Source of the DNA: Streptomyces sp. M92
GTDB taxonomy: Bacteria > Actinomycetota > Actinomycetes > Streptomycetales > Streptomycetaceae
Direction: 5' to 3'
Length of the DNA stretch: 64,000 bases
Assembly: GCF_028473745.1 (NCBI RefSeq)
Contig: NZ_CP101137.1
Coordinates: forward strand, 6,827,501-6,891,500
The notes under the pieces are model-generated. The model was given only the letters and a program-made list of their open reading frames with translations. It made no database searches and had not been told where the DNA came from. Positions 37,198 through 45,058 of this stretch are shown here, in pieces. The position numbers were made by a program, and so were the translations under genes. The stretch's first letter is position 1; each line of letters starts with the position of its first letter.

Positions 37198-38354
37198 GAC
37201 ACGGTCTCCGGCAGCGCGGGGTGCGCGGGCAGCGCCGCGTCGTGCGCGGCCAGGAACGCCCGGACCGCCGCGTCCCAGCCGAAACACTCCGCACGCGCGC
37301 GTGCCGCCTCCCGCCGCTCCGCCTCCCGGCGGCCCAGGAGCAGGGCCACGGCGTCGGCGAAGCCCTCCCCGTGGCCGGCGGCGACGGCGCCGGCAGAGCC
37401 GATGATCTCCGGCAGCGCCGACGACGCGCCGGCCACCACGGGCGTGCCGCAGGCCATCGCCTCCAGCGCGGCCAGCCCGAAGGTCTCGGCCGGTCCGGGC
37501 GCCAGGCACACGTCGGCGGACGCCTGGAGGGCACCGAGCAGCCCGCGGTCGGTGACGTGCCCGAGGAAGGTCACGGGCAGCCCGCGCTCCCGCGCCCGCT
37601 GTTCCAGCCGCGGACGCAACGGGCCGTCCCCGGCCACCACCAGCACCGCCCGCTCGCCCCGCCGCCGCAGCGCCGCCAGCGCGTCGAGCGCCGTGCCGGG
37701 CCGCTTCTCCACGGAGAGCCGTGAGCACATCACCAGCAGGGTCTCGTCCACGCGCGCGTGCCGGGCGCGCAGCGCCGCATCGCGCAGCCCGGGGTGCCGT
37801 CCGGTCAGGTCGACGCCGAGCGGAGCGCGTACGACGTTGCGGGCCCCGATGCGGACGAACTCCCGCTCGGCGAACTCCGTCGTGCACACCACGCGCGCGT
37901 AGGTGTGCGCCGTACGGAGATTGAGGGCGTCGGCGGTGCGCCGGGCCGTCCGCTCGGGCACGCCCCAGGTGCGCAGCACACCGTCGGCGCTCTCGTGGGA
38001 GACCATCACGGCGGGGACCCGGGCCCGCCGGGCCCACTTGCCGGTCCAGCGCAGCGTGGTGCGGTCGGAGACCTCGAGACGGTCGGGGGCCAGTTCCTCC
38101 AGCAGCGCGGCCACGCGCCGCCTGTCGGTGAGGACGCGGTAGCCGCCGGTGCCGGGCAGCAGGTGCCCGGGGAGGGTGATGACGCGGCCCTGTCCGGTCT
38201 CCCGGTCGTCGGAGTGCTCGCCTGGGACGATGAGGACGGGGTCGTGTCCGGCGGCCCGGAAGCCCTTGCCGAGCTCGCGCAGCGCGGTGCGCAGGCCGCC
38301 GGACGCCGGGGCGACGAAGTTCGCGAGCCGGACGATCCGCAGTGCGCCGCTCAT
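37194..38354 (-). CDS. GT4-type glycosyltransferase
   Basis: This 386-residue GT-B fold enzyme begins IVRLANFVAPASGGLRTALR, has RAPLGVDLTGRHPG, the nucleotide-sugar domain start MCSRLSVEKRPGTALDALA, and the donor-site motif APGPAETFGLAALEAMACG with the EX7E glutamates. It is cytoplasmic or membrane-peripheral. Donor and acceptor cannot be read; GT4 enzymes of this type in actinobacteria often use GDP-mannose on lipid acceptors. It starts within the stop codon of the preceding glycosyltransferase and overlaps the next gene likewise, so the three proteins are translated together. Confidence 0.92.
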   Translation of the reverse strand: MSGALRIVRLANFVAPASGGLRTALRELGKGFRAAGHDPVLIVPGEHSDDRETGQGRVITLPGHLLPGTGGYRVLTDRRRVAALLEELAPDRLEVSDRTTLRWTGKWARRARVPAVMVSHESADGVLRTWGVPERTARRTADALNLRTAHTYARVVCTTEFAEREFVRIGARNVVRAPLGVDLTGRHPGLRDAALRARHARVDETLLVMCSRLSVEKRPGTALDALAALRRRGERAVLVVAGDGPLRPRLEQRARERGLPVTFLGHVTDRGLLGALQASADVCLAPGPAETFGLAALEAMACGTPVVAGASSALPEIIGSAGAVAAGHGEGFADAVALLLGRREAERREAARARAECFGWDAAVRAFLAAHDAALPAHPALPETVS

Positions 38355-39478
38355 GCCGCCAGCACCGCCTTCCGGGTGGCGAGGACGTCCGTGTAGTGCC
38401 CGATCAGCCGGTCGCCGACGGCCGCCCAGGTGCGGCCCTCGACGGCCGCCCGCCCGGCGGCGCCGTACGCGGCCCGCAGCGCGGGGTCGGCGGACAGGGA
38501 CCATACGGCGTCCCGTACGGCGGCGGCGTCGCGCGGCGGCACCAGCAGACCGGTGCGCCCGTGGGCGACGAGGTCCAGGGGGCCGCCCGCGGCGGGCGCG
38601 ACGACGGGAACGCCGCTCGCCATGGCCTCCTGCACCGTCTGGCAGAACGTCTCGAAGGGACCGGTGTGCGTGAAGACTTCCAGGGAGGCGAAGACCCGGG
38701 CGAGTTCGTCGCCGGTGCGGCGGCCCAGGAAGACCGCGCCCGACAGCACCTGCTCCAGGCCGGGGCGGCTGGGCCCGTCCCCGACGACGACCACCCGCAC
38801 GCCGTCCAGCGCGCAGACCCCGGACAGCAGCTCCACCTGCTTCTCCGGCGCGAGCCGCCCGACGTAGCCGACGAGCAGCTCGCCGTTCGGGGCGAGTTCG
38901 CGGCGCAGCGCCTCGTCGCGCCGGTCGGGCCGGAAGCGGACGGTGTCCACACCGCGCGGCCACAGGCTGACCCGGGGCACGCCGTGCGCCGTGAGGTCGC
39001 GCAGGGCCGCGCCGGACGGGGCGAGGGTGAGGTCGGCGGCGGAGTGCACGGAGCGGATGCGCCGCCAGGCCGCCGCCTCGCCCGCTCCCATGTACGTACG
39101 GGCGTAGCCGCCGAGGTCGGTCTGGTAGACGGCCACCGCGGGGACGCCGAGGCGGGCGGCGGCGGCCATGCCCCGTGCGCCGAGGACGAACGGGCTGGCC
39201 AGGTGGACGAGGTCGGCACGGTGATCGGCGATCGCCGCGGCCACGCGTCGGCTGGGGAGGGCGACGCGGACCTGGGGGTAACCGGGGAGCGGGAGGGAGG
39301 GGATCCGGACCAGGGGGCACGGCGCGGATGTGTCCGCGTCACTGCCGGGGGCGGTGGCCGGAGCGACGACCACGCAGTCGTGACCGCGGTCGACGAGGTG
39401 CCGGGCGGTCTGGAGCGTGCAGTGGGCCACGCCGTTCACATCGGGGGGAAAGGATTCGGTCACGATGACGACACGCAT
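38351..39478 (-). CDS. GT4-type glycosyltransferase, mannosyltransferase-like
   Basis: This 375-residue GT-B enzyme begins MRVVIVTESFPPDVNGVAHC, the start typical of GDP-mannose-dependent alpha-mannosyltransferases of the MgtA/PimB group. RGVDTVRFRPDRRDEALRRE, VGYVGRLAPEKQVELL and HTGPFETFCQTVQEAMASG are conserved donor-site segments. It is the first gene of a three-gene coupled operon with another glycosyltransferase and an SGNH hydrolase, which suggests assembly of a small glycolipid or glycoside. ATG 39478 has no strong RBS. Confidence 0.92.
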   Translation of the reverse strand: MRVVIVTESFPPDVNGVAHCTLQTARHLVDRGHDCVVVAPATAPGSDADTSAPCPLVRIPSLPLPGYPQVRVALPSRRVAAAIADHRADLVHLASPFVLGARGMAAAARLGVPAVAVYQTDLGGYARTYMGAGEAAAWRRIRSVHSAADLTLAPSGAALRDLTAHGVPRVSLWPRGVDTVRFRPDRRDEALRRELAPNGELLVGYVGRLAPEKQVELLSGVCALDGVRVVVVGDGPSRPGLEQVLSGAVFLGRRTGDELARVFASLEVFTHTGPFETFCQTVQEAMASGVPVVAPAAGGPLDLVAHGRTGLLVPPRDAAAVRDAVWSLSADPALRAAYGAAGRAAVEGRTWAAVGDRLIGHYTDVLATRKAVLAA

Positions 39479-40321
39479 ACCCGTGTTGTCGCCGGGCTGG
39501 ACGTGCTCGCGTCAACGTCGATCTTTCCGGGCGAGGAACGTCCCATGAGCGTTGCCCGCCCACCCGGGCGGGTCGGTCCGCGGCCACGCCCGGCGTACCC
39601 GCGGGCCATCCGGCGTTCACGCGGCGGGGCTGCCGCCCAGCGATTCGGGGCCCTGCCTCGCCTACGTGGCCCGCCCCGGCGACAGACCCGTCCACACCGG
39701 CGCCGGCGGCGGTCCGGTCCACGCCCGCCCCGGCGGCGGGGAGGCACCGCCATCCCTCGGCGGCGGCACGGACGTACGGGCACTCCCACGACCGGACGGC
39801 CGCGGGCACCGTCCCACAGGCCGGTCCCCCGGCCCGAACGCCACCCCCTCGGTCGGCGCACGTGCCCGTAGCCCGCCGGTGCCCTCTCAGCCGGACGGGC
39901 GCAACGCCAGTCCGCGTGCTCGACGCGGCAGCCGGCCCTCGGGGTCCGCCCGCGACGACCCGGCCGTACGCTCACCGCGCGGCCGGACCGGAGCGCGTTT
40001 CTGCGAGCGGTACCGACCCGGGGGGCTCCCCAGCGCGGCCGGAACCGGGCCGACCAACTGCCCGGACCTGCCGAGCCGTCCCGAACCGCCAGCCCTCCGG
40101 ACCCGCCCAGCCTTCCCGAACCGCCCAGCCCCCAGACCCGCTCAGCCCTCCCGGACCGCCCAGGCCTCCGGGCCTGCTCAGCCCGCGCCGGCCCGCCAGA
40201 CCTCCGAACCCGCTCAGCCTTCCCGAACCGCCCAGCCTTCCCGAACCGCCCAGCCCCCAGACCCGCTCAGCCGTCCCGAACCGCCCAGGCCTCCGGGCCT
40301 GCTCAGCCCGCGCCGGCCCGC
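39479..40321. other. 843-bp gene-free region
   Basis: Between the glycosyltransferase start and the HEAT-repeat gene stop no frame has convincing protein character. The first part presumably carries the promoter of the leftward glycosyltransferase operon. The last 250 bases are a C-rich minisatellite (listed separately). Confidence 0.6.
40108..40321. repeat. 89-bp near-perfect direct repeat in a minisatellite
   Basis: Copies 40108-40196 and 40233-40321 differ at two positions (87 of 89 identical), spaced 125 bases apart. Inside, a shorter unit resembling CAGCCTTCCCGAACCGCC recurs about every 15-20 bases, including between the copies. The second copy ends exactly one base before the stop codon (40322-40324) of the HEAT-repeat gene. 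Confidence 0.85.
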
Positions 40322-41740
40322 TCACATCGCGGGCGCGTCCGGGCCGAAGCGGCTGCGTACGGCCGTCTGGACCTCGTCCTCCTCGGCCGGGTCGGCGGCC
40401 AGCCTGCGCAGGCGTTCGACGACGCGGTTGTCGCCGGTCTCGGCGTGGCGGGCGGCGAGTTCGCGGGTGGTCTCCTCGCAGTCCCACAGGCATTCGATGG
40501 CGAAGCCGGCGGCGAAGGAGGGATCGGTGGCCGCCAGCGCCCGGGCGGCACGGCCGCGCAGGTGGGAGGAGGCGGTCTCGCGGTAGACGTGGCGCAGGAC
40601 GGGGGCAGCACAGGCGATGCCGAGCCGACCGGTGCCGTCGACGAGGGTCAACAGGGTCGGCGCGTCGGGGCCTTCGCCGCGGACCGCCTCCCGCAGGGCG
40701 GCGAGGACGAGGTCGCGGTCCTGCGCTCCGCCCCGGCAGGCCAGTACGCGCCCGGCGGCGGCGCCGAGGGCGTCGGGCCGGTGGACCCAGCTGCGGGCGC
40801 GGTCGACGGCGGCGAGGCCGCGCATGCGCTCGAAGGCGGCGACCGCCGCCTCCACGACCGGTGTCGAACCGTTGGCCACGGCGCCCTCGATCAGGTCGAG
40901 GGCGGCCGGGTCGTCGCCGTCGGCCAGATAGCGCAGGGCCGTGCAACGGGCGCCCTCCCCGCCGGACCGGGCAGCCTCGAGGATCTCGTACCGGTCCTCG
41001 GGACCGGCGACGGCCGCGAGGCACCGGGCGGCCGGCACGTGGAGCGCGGCGCCGCGCTCCACACCCTGGTCGGCCCAGTCGAACACGGCCCGCACGCTCC
41101 ACCCCGGGCGCGGCCCGGTGGAGTTCAGCTGCCGCTGCCATCGGTCGAAACAGCCGCGTTCCTGGGCGGCGCGCACCCGCGCGGCGATCGATTCGCGCGG
41201 ATCGTCGGCCCACAGGCGCCAGGGCCGGGGTTCGAAGGCGTCACGGACGGCGACCGCCAGCTCGGCGTCGCCCTCCGCGTCACGGGGGAAGCGGGCGAGG
41301 ACGGGCGCGGCGAGGGACCGCAGGCCGGCGTCGTCGTCGCGCAGCGCCAGCTCGTCCAGGGCCCACGCCCAGTTCACGCCGTGTGCGGCGTACCTGCGCA
41401 GCAACTGGAGCGCGTCCAGCCTGCCGTACGAGGCGAGGTGGCCGAGGACCGCGAGGGCCAGCCCGGTGCGTGACTCATCGGAGTCCAGGACGTCCTCGGG
41501 ATCGAAGAGGTGGCCCTCGATGGCGTCCAGCTCGCCGCCGAGGTCGAGGTACAGGCGGGCGTAGTAGAGGGAGCGGTTCTCGACCTGCCAGTCGTGGCGC
41601 GGGTCGCGGAGCACGCAGTGGTTCAGTGCCGCGAGCGCTTCGGCGCGCGGAGCGGTGAGCGCATGCAGCGTGCCGTCGCCGCGACCCCGCTGAAGCAGGC
41701 CGAGCAGCGTACCGCTGGGCGCTATGACCGGATCGAACAT
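40322..41740 (-). CDS. HEAT-repeat protein
   Basis: This 472-residue soluble alpha-helical protein is made of HEAT/PBS-lyase-like repeats, visible as recurring patterns such as ARCTALRYLADGDDPAALDL, PVVEAAVAAFERMRGLA and HLRGRAARALAATDPSFAAG. Such proteins are scaffolds; no enzyme motif is seen. ATG 41740 begins MFDPVIAPSGTLLGLLQRGR with GTGAGG upstream; GTG 41755 would add five residues. No partner gene is obvious; an ankyrin-repeat gene follows upstream on the same strand. Confidence 0.85.
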   Translation of the reverse strand: MFDPVIAPSGTLLGLLQRGRGDGTLHALTAPRAEALAALNHCVLRDPRHDWQVENRSLYYARLYLDLGGELDAIEGHLFDPEDVLDSDESRTGLALAVLGHLASYGRLDALQLLRRYAAHGVNWAWALDELALRDDDAGLRSLAAPVLARFPRDAEGDAELAVAVRDAFEPRPWRLWADDPRESIAARVRAAQERGCFDRWQRQLNSTGPRPGWSVRAVFDWADQGVERGAALHVPAARCLAAVAGPEDRYEILEAARSGGEGARCTALRYLADGDDPAALDLIEGAVANGSTPVVEAAVAAFERMRGLAAVDRARSWVHRPDALGAAAGRVLACRGGAQDRDLVLAALREAVRGEGPDAPTLLTLVDGTGRLGIACAAPVLRHVYRETASSHLRGRAARALAATDPSFAAGFAIECLWDCEETTRELAARHAETGDNRVVERLRRLAADPAEEDEVQTAVRSRFGPDAPAM

Positions 41741-42074
41741 GGGAAACAGCCTCACATCAAGCGTCGACGCAACCGGGGAGCACGCGTTACCTGGCCGTGC
41801 GCCAACACGTCGAAACGCCCGCCGTCTCTTGCTTGCTGAAGACCATGTTCCTCTGCCTCTCGTCGGTGGCCCTTGCGGGCCGTGTCACGGCCCGCGCGGT
41901 GCGGCAACATCTGCCCAGCCATCACGTCCGTGAACCACGTCGTCATGATGGCCCGGCGGTCACATCTGCCGCGACCGAAATTTCGGCGGCCCGGTACCGC
42001 CTCCCCCGTTTTCCGTGTTTCGCCTGGTCAGAATGGGCGGAGCGAGTCCGGATCGGGTCCGGTCCCGCGTCCGG
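41741..42074. other. 334-bp intergenic region
   Basis: It lies between the HEAT and ankyrin genes, both leftward. A leftward 64-codon frame at 41752-41946 (MTTWFTDVMAGQMLPHRAG) is possible but unsupported. A 12-bp palindrome CCGAAATTTCGG at 41975-41986 is the only clear dyad and could be an operator. Confidence 0.45.
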
Positions 42075-42467
42075 TCACTGGGCGCCGAACAGCTCCAGGA
42101 GCTCCGTCCGGGCGAACATCCGCGCCGTGTCAACGGCCGACGGGGTACCGGCGGACGGGTCCGCGCCGGCCTCCAGAAGCGCCTTGGTCACTTCCGTCTC
42201 ACCCTTGAAGGCGGCCCCGGCGAGCGGTGTCTGGCCCCGGTCGTTGACGCGGTCGGCCTCGGCGCCACGCGCCAGCAGGGCGCGCACCGCCTCGGCGTGG
42301 CCGTGGTACGCGGCGAGCATGACGAGGGAGTCGCCGCGGTCGTTGGTCAGATTGGCGGGGACACCGGCGTCCACGTAAGCGACCAGCTCCTCGGTGCGGC
42401 CCTGCCGGGCCAGGTCGAAGATCTTGGTCGCCAGCTCCACGACCTCGGGGTCGGGGGCTTCACTCAT
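42075..42467 (-). CDS. Ankyrin-repeat protein, 130 aa
   Basis: This small soluble protein consists of about three ankyrin repeats: TNDRGDSLVMLAAYHGHAEA, VNDRGQTPLAGAAFKGETEV and a degenerate last repeat ending LLELFGAQ. It is a binding module with no catalytic motif. ATG 42467 begins MSEAPDPEVVELATKIFDLA and has AGGTGG upstream; an ATG four codons earlier has no better support. Confidence 0.9.
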   Translation of the reverse strand: MSEAPDPEVVELATKIFDLARQGRTEELVAYVDAGVPANLTNDRGDSLVMLAAYHGHAEAVRALLARGAEADRVNDRGQTPLAGAAFKGETEVTKALLEAGADPSAGTPSAVDTARMFARTELLELFGAQ

Positions 42468-42786
42468 CGGCCGGACCACCTCTCACTACGTACGCCGCAC
42501 GGTGCGGACGTCGGGGACTACGGGTGCGCACGGCCGCGAGCGGTGCGGCCGTGCGAGTGAATCGCCAGGGTACTGGCTGGCACGGCACGTGAGCCGAAGT
42601 GCCGGGGGTAAAGATCGGCAAGGACCCGGCCGCGCGCAACAGCACTGCTCATCCGGCCCACCCGCGCCTACCCCACCCGGGGCAACTTCGCCGAATTTCC
42701 CCCATTTGCACCTTTTATCGTACGGATACATCCTGTGAGCCTGGAAGTACTCATGGTGACTGTCCCCGCGAACCAGGAGAACTCAC
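42468..42786. other. 319-bp divergent intergenic region
   Basis: It separates the leftward ankyrin gene from the rightward small membrane-protein gene. An AT-richer patch at 42695-42735 includes TTGCAC (42706-42711), a possible -35 for the rightward gene, but no good -10 follows at the right spacing. Confidence 0.4.
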
Positions 42787-42981
42787 ATGATCCTCTCGAT
42801 CTCAGGCGTGGTCCTGCTCGGCATCGTCGTCTTCATCTTCTTCCGCAAGGACGGCCTCAAGGCCTCGCACGCGCTGGTAGCGGTCCTGTTCGGGTTCTAC
42901 CTCGCGTCCACGGCGATCGCCCCGAGCATCAAGGCGGGCGGCGAGAGCCTGGCGGGCCTCCTCGGCGGCATCAAGTTCTGA
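42787..42981 (+). CDS. 64-residue membrane protein upstream of the FtsK-like gene
   Basis: MILSISGVVLLGIVVFIFFR starts the protein with a membrane helix, then a short basic loop (KDGLKASH), a second helix (ALVAVLFGFYLASTAIA) and a small tail. The AGGAG 5-6 bases before ATG 42787 is excellent. It is followed 53 bases later by the FtsK-like gene on the same strand, which also has a membrane anchor, so the two probably form a membrane complex (inference). I do not know its function. Confidence 0.85.
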   Translation: MILSISGVVLLGIVVFIFFRKDGLKASHALVAVLFGFYLASTAIAPSIKAGGESLAGLLGGIKF

Positions 42982-43034
42982 CGTCCGCCCCTACCCGACC
43001 GACATCCGCACGTACGCACTCCCAGGAGGCAGCA

Positions 43035-44774
43035 GTGGCCCGGCGGCCCCTCCCCCGCATTCTGAGCAACGGCGGCGCACAGCTCGCCCGGAGCCGGGAG
43101 CTGGCCCGGACGGCGGCCGACAGCGCCACCGACGTCCTCCAGCCACTGATCACGATCGGCCGCGGTCTGCGCCGGCTGGCCGCGGCCGCGCGGCGCAGGT
43201 GGACCGAGACCCCGAAGGACCGGCGCGGCGCGCTGCTGTTCCTGGCGGCCTCGGTGGTCCTGGTCGTGGCGCTCGTGCCGTACGGTCCGCTGCTCGCCGT
43301 CATCGTCCTGATGGCGGCGGCAGCCTGGCAGGGCAGGGACCGCACCCCGCCGGCACCACAGGGCCCGGACGACTCCCAGTCCCAGCGCCTGCGGTCGCTG
43401 TACGAGGCGCTTGTCCCGTACTTCTCCCTCGCCGAGGACCCCGACCCCCTGTACACCCACGGCGGCGCGTGGGAGAAGGCCTTCCCGGCGTACGACTTCG
43501 ACGACGCCGGCCGTTTCGCCCACCTGGTGATCCGCTACCCCGCGTACTTCACCGACGGGGAGGCGGACGCCCGGGCCCGCATCGAGCACCTGCTCACTGC
43601 CAAGGCGGGCCGGGGCCGGGAGTACCACTTCACCTGGAACGAGGAGGCCAACCACCTCACCGTCGACGTGCTCGCGGCGCTGCCCACCGACCTCGCCGCC
43701 CAGCGCTTCGTGACGGCGCCCGGTGAGACCGTCCTCGGCTTCACCGACCCGACCCGGGTCCAGCGCACCCTCCCGCTCACCCACGGCGAGGAGCGGCGGG
43801 ACGTCCCGCCGGTCGTCTGGCGCACCGGCATCCGCTCCACCGAGCCGCACCTGCTGGTCCTCGGGCAGCCGGGCACCGGCACGTCCACCCTGCTGCGCTC
43901 GGTCGCCCTGCAGGCCCTGCACCACGGCGACCTGCTGATCGTCGACGGCGGCGGCACCGGCGAGTACGCCTGCCTGGTCGGCCGGGACGGCGTGCTGGCC
44001 GTCGAGTGCGGGCTCACCGGGGCGCTGACCAGCCTGGAGTGGGCCGCCGCCGAGACGGAGCGCCGGCTGATCGCCGTCAACCGTGCCCGGCAGGAGGGCG
44101 AGGTCCCGCCCGACGACACCAGGCGGCCCCTGTGGGTCTTCCTGGACCGGCCCGGCGCCTTCTCCCACCTGGCCGCCGCGGAAGGCCGCAGGGACCCGCA
44201 GTCCCTGCTTCAGGTTCCGCTGCGGCACGGCCGTGCCGCGAACGTGACGGTGGTCGTCGCCGACCAGCTGGACGCCCTGGACGGCCTCAGCGACGCCGTG
44301 CGGCAGCACACGCGCGCGCGTGTCGTCCTCGGCCCGGCCACGGCCGAGGAGCTGACGGCCGTGCTCGGGGCTCCCCCGCACACCACACCCGTCGAACAGG
44401 TCCCGCCGGGCCGTGGGTACGCCCGCCTGGGCGCGGGCCCGGTGCACCGCCTCCAGGTCCCGGCCACCCCGGACCCCTACGACGACGCGACGAGCGAAGC
44501 CCACCGCCGGGCGGTTCTGGACCTGCTGCCGCCGCGCACGACACCGGCGGACGGGGAACGGGCCCCGGTGCCGGTGGAGGCGGAGGCGGAGTTGGAGCTG
44601 GAGAAGAAGATCTCCACCGAGAAGACGGACGAGCCGGAGACGGAGACACGCGAGGCGGACGCCGAGCCGGCACCGGTGGCCGTGGAGGCGGCGCCGCAGG
44701 AGGTGGCCGCGGCGGTGGAACCGGCCCCCAAGGAGACGGTCGCCGCCAAGGCGGTCGCGGCGGAGACCACCTGA
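43035..44774 (+). CDS. FtsK/SpoIIIE-like membrane protein with altered P-loop
   Basis: This 579-residue protein has an N-terminal membrane segment (about 66-96, LLFLAASVVLVVALVPYGPL) and a cytoplasmic FtsK-like ATPase-fold domain. Its P-loop reads LGQPGTGTSTLLRS: Thr283 replaces the Walker A lysine. A Walker B-like LLIVDGGGTGEY follows at about 300. The last 80 residues are acidic, Glu/Ala/Pro-rich and probably disordered. It resembles DNA-transfer or septal DNA translocases but may bind without hydrolysing ATP. GTG 43035 is set by AGGAGG (43024-43029). A strong terminator follows. Confidence 0.85.
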   Translation: MARRPLPRILSNGGAQLARSRELARTAADSATDVLQPLITIGRGLRRLAAAARRRWTETPKDRRGALLFLAASVVLVVALVPYGPLLAVIVLMAAAAWQGRDRTPPAPQGPDDSQSQRLRSLYEALVPYFSLAEDPDPLYTHGGAWEKAFPAYDFDDAGRFAHLVIRYPAYFTDGEADARARIEHLLTAKAGRGREYHFTWNEEANHLTVDVLAALPTDLAAQRFVTAPGETVLGFTDPTRVQRTLPLTHGEERRDVPPVVWRTGIRSTEPHLLVLGQPGTGTSTLLRSVALQALHHGDLLIVDGGGTGEYACLVGRDGVLAVECGLTGALTSLEWAAAETERRLIAVNRARQEGEVPPDDTRRPLWVFLDRPGAFSHLAAAEGRRDPQSLLQVPLRHGRAANVTVVVADQLDALDGLSDAVRQHTRARVVLGPATAEELTAVLGAPPHTTPVEQVPPGRGYARLGAGPVHRLQVPATPDPYDDATSEAHRRAVLDLLPPRTTPADGERAPVPVEAEAELELEKKISTEKTDEPETETREADAEPAPVAVEAAPQEVAAAVEPAPKETVAAKAVAAETT

Positions 44775-44782
44775 CGCTCCGC

Positions 44783-44827
44783 CGGCGAGGAGCCCTGCCC
44801 GGTACGTCGGGGCAGGGCTCCTCGCCG
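44783..44827 (+). terminator. Strong hairpin terminator after the FtsK-like gene
   Basis: An 18-bp perfect stem (44783-44800 with 44810-44827) closes on a 9-base loop, starting 9 bases after the stop codon. No T run follows, as usual in Streptomyces. Confidence 0.88.
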
Positions 44828-45058
44828 TACTGGACAGCCGACCCCCGGCGCACCGGACCGCCAGGACAGGCCGGACGGCCGACCCCCGCCGTGCCGAGCA
44901 GCCGCCGTCGGCGTCCCCCCTCGCCGGCTCCCTCACCTCCGACGTCTTCGGCGCGGGCGTTCTCCGCGCGGGCGCAGCTGAAGACGGAAGCGGGAACGGG
45001 AACCGACCGGAGGACTCCCCCTCACTCGCCGTCCACCCGGCCCCGCGCGCCGCGCCCG

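Noticed and set aside
40108..40321. CRISPR array
   Set aside because: Only two long copies with internal short units, no regular unique spacers and no cas genes nearby.
41752..41946. 64-codon leftward frame MTTWFTDVMAGQ...
   Set aside because: Possible small gene between HEAT and ankyrin genes, but there is no recognised family and no support beyond the open frame, so it is only mentioned in the intergenic entry.
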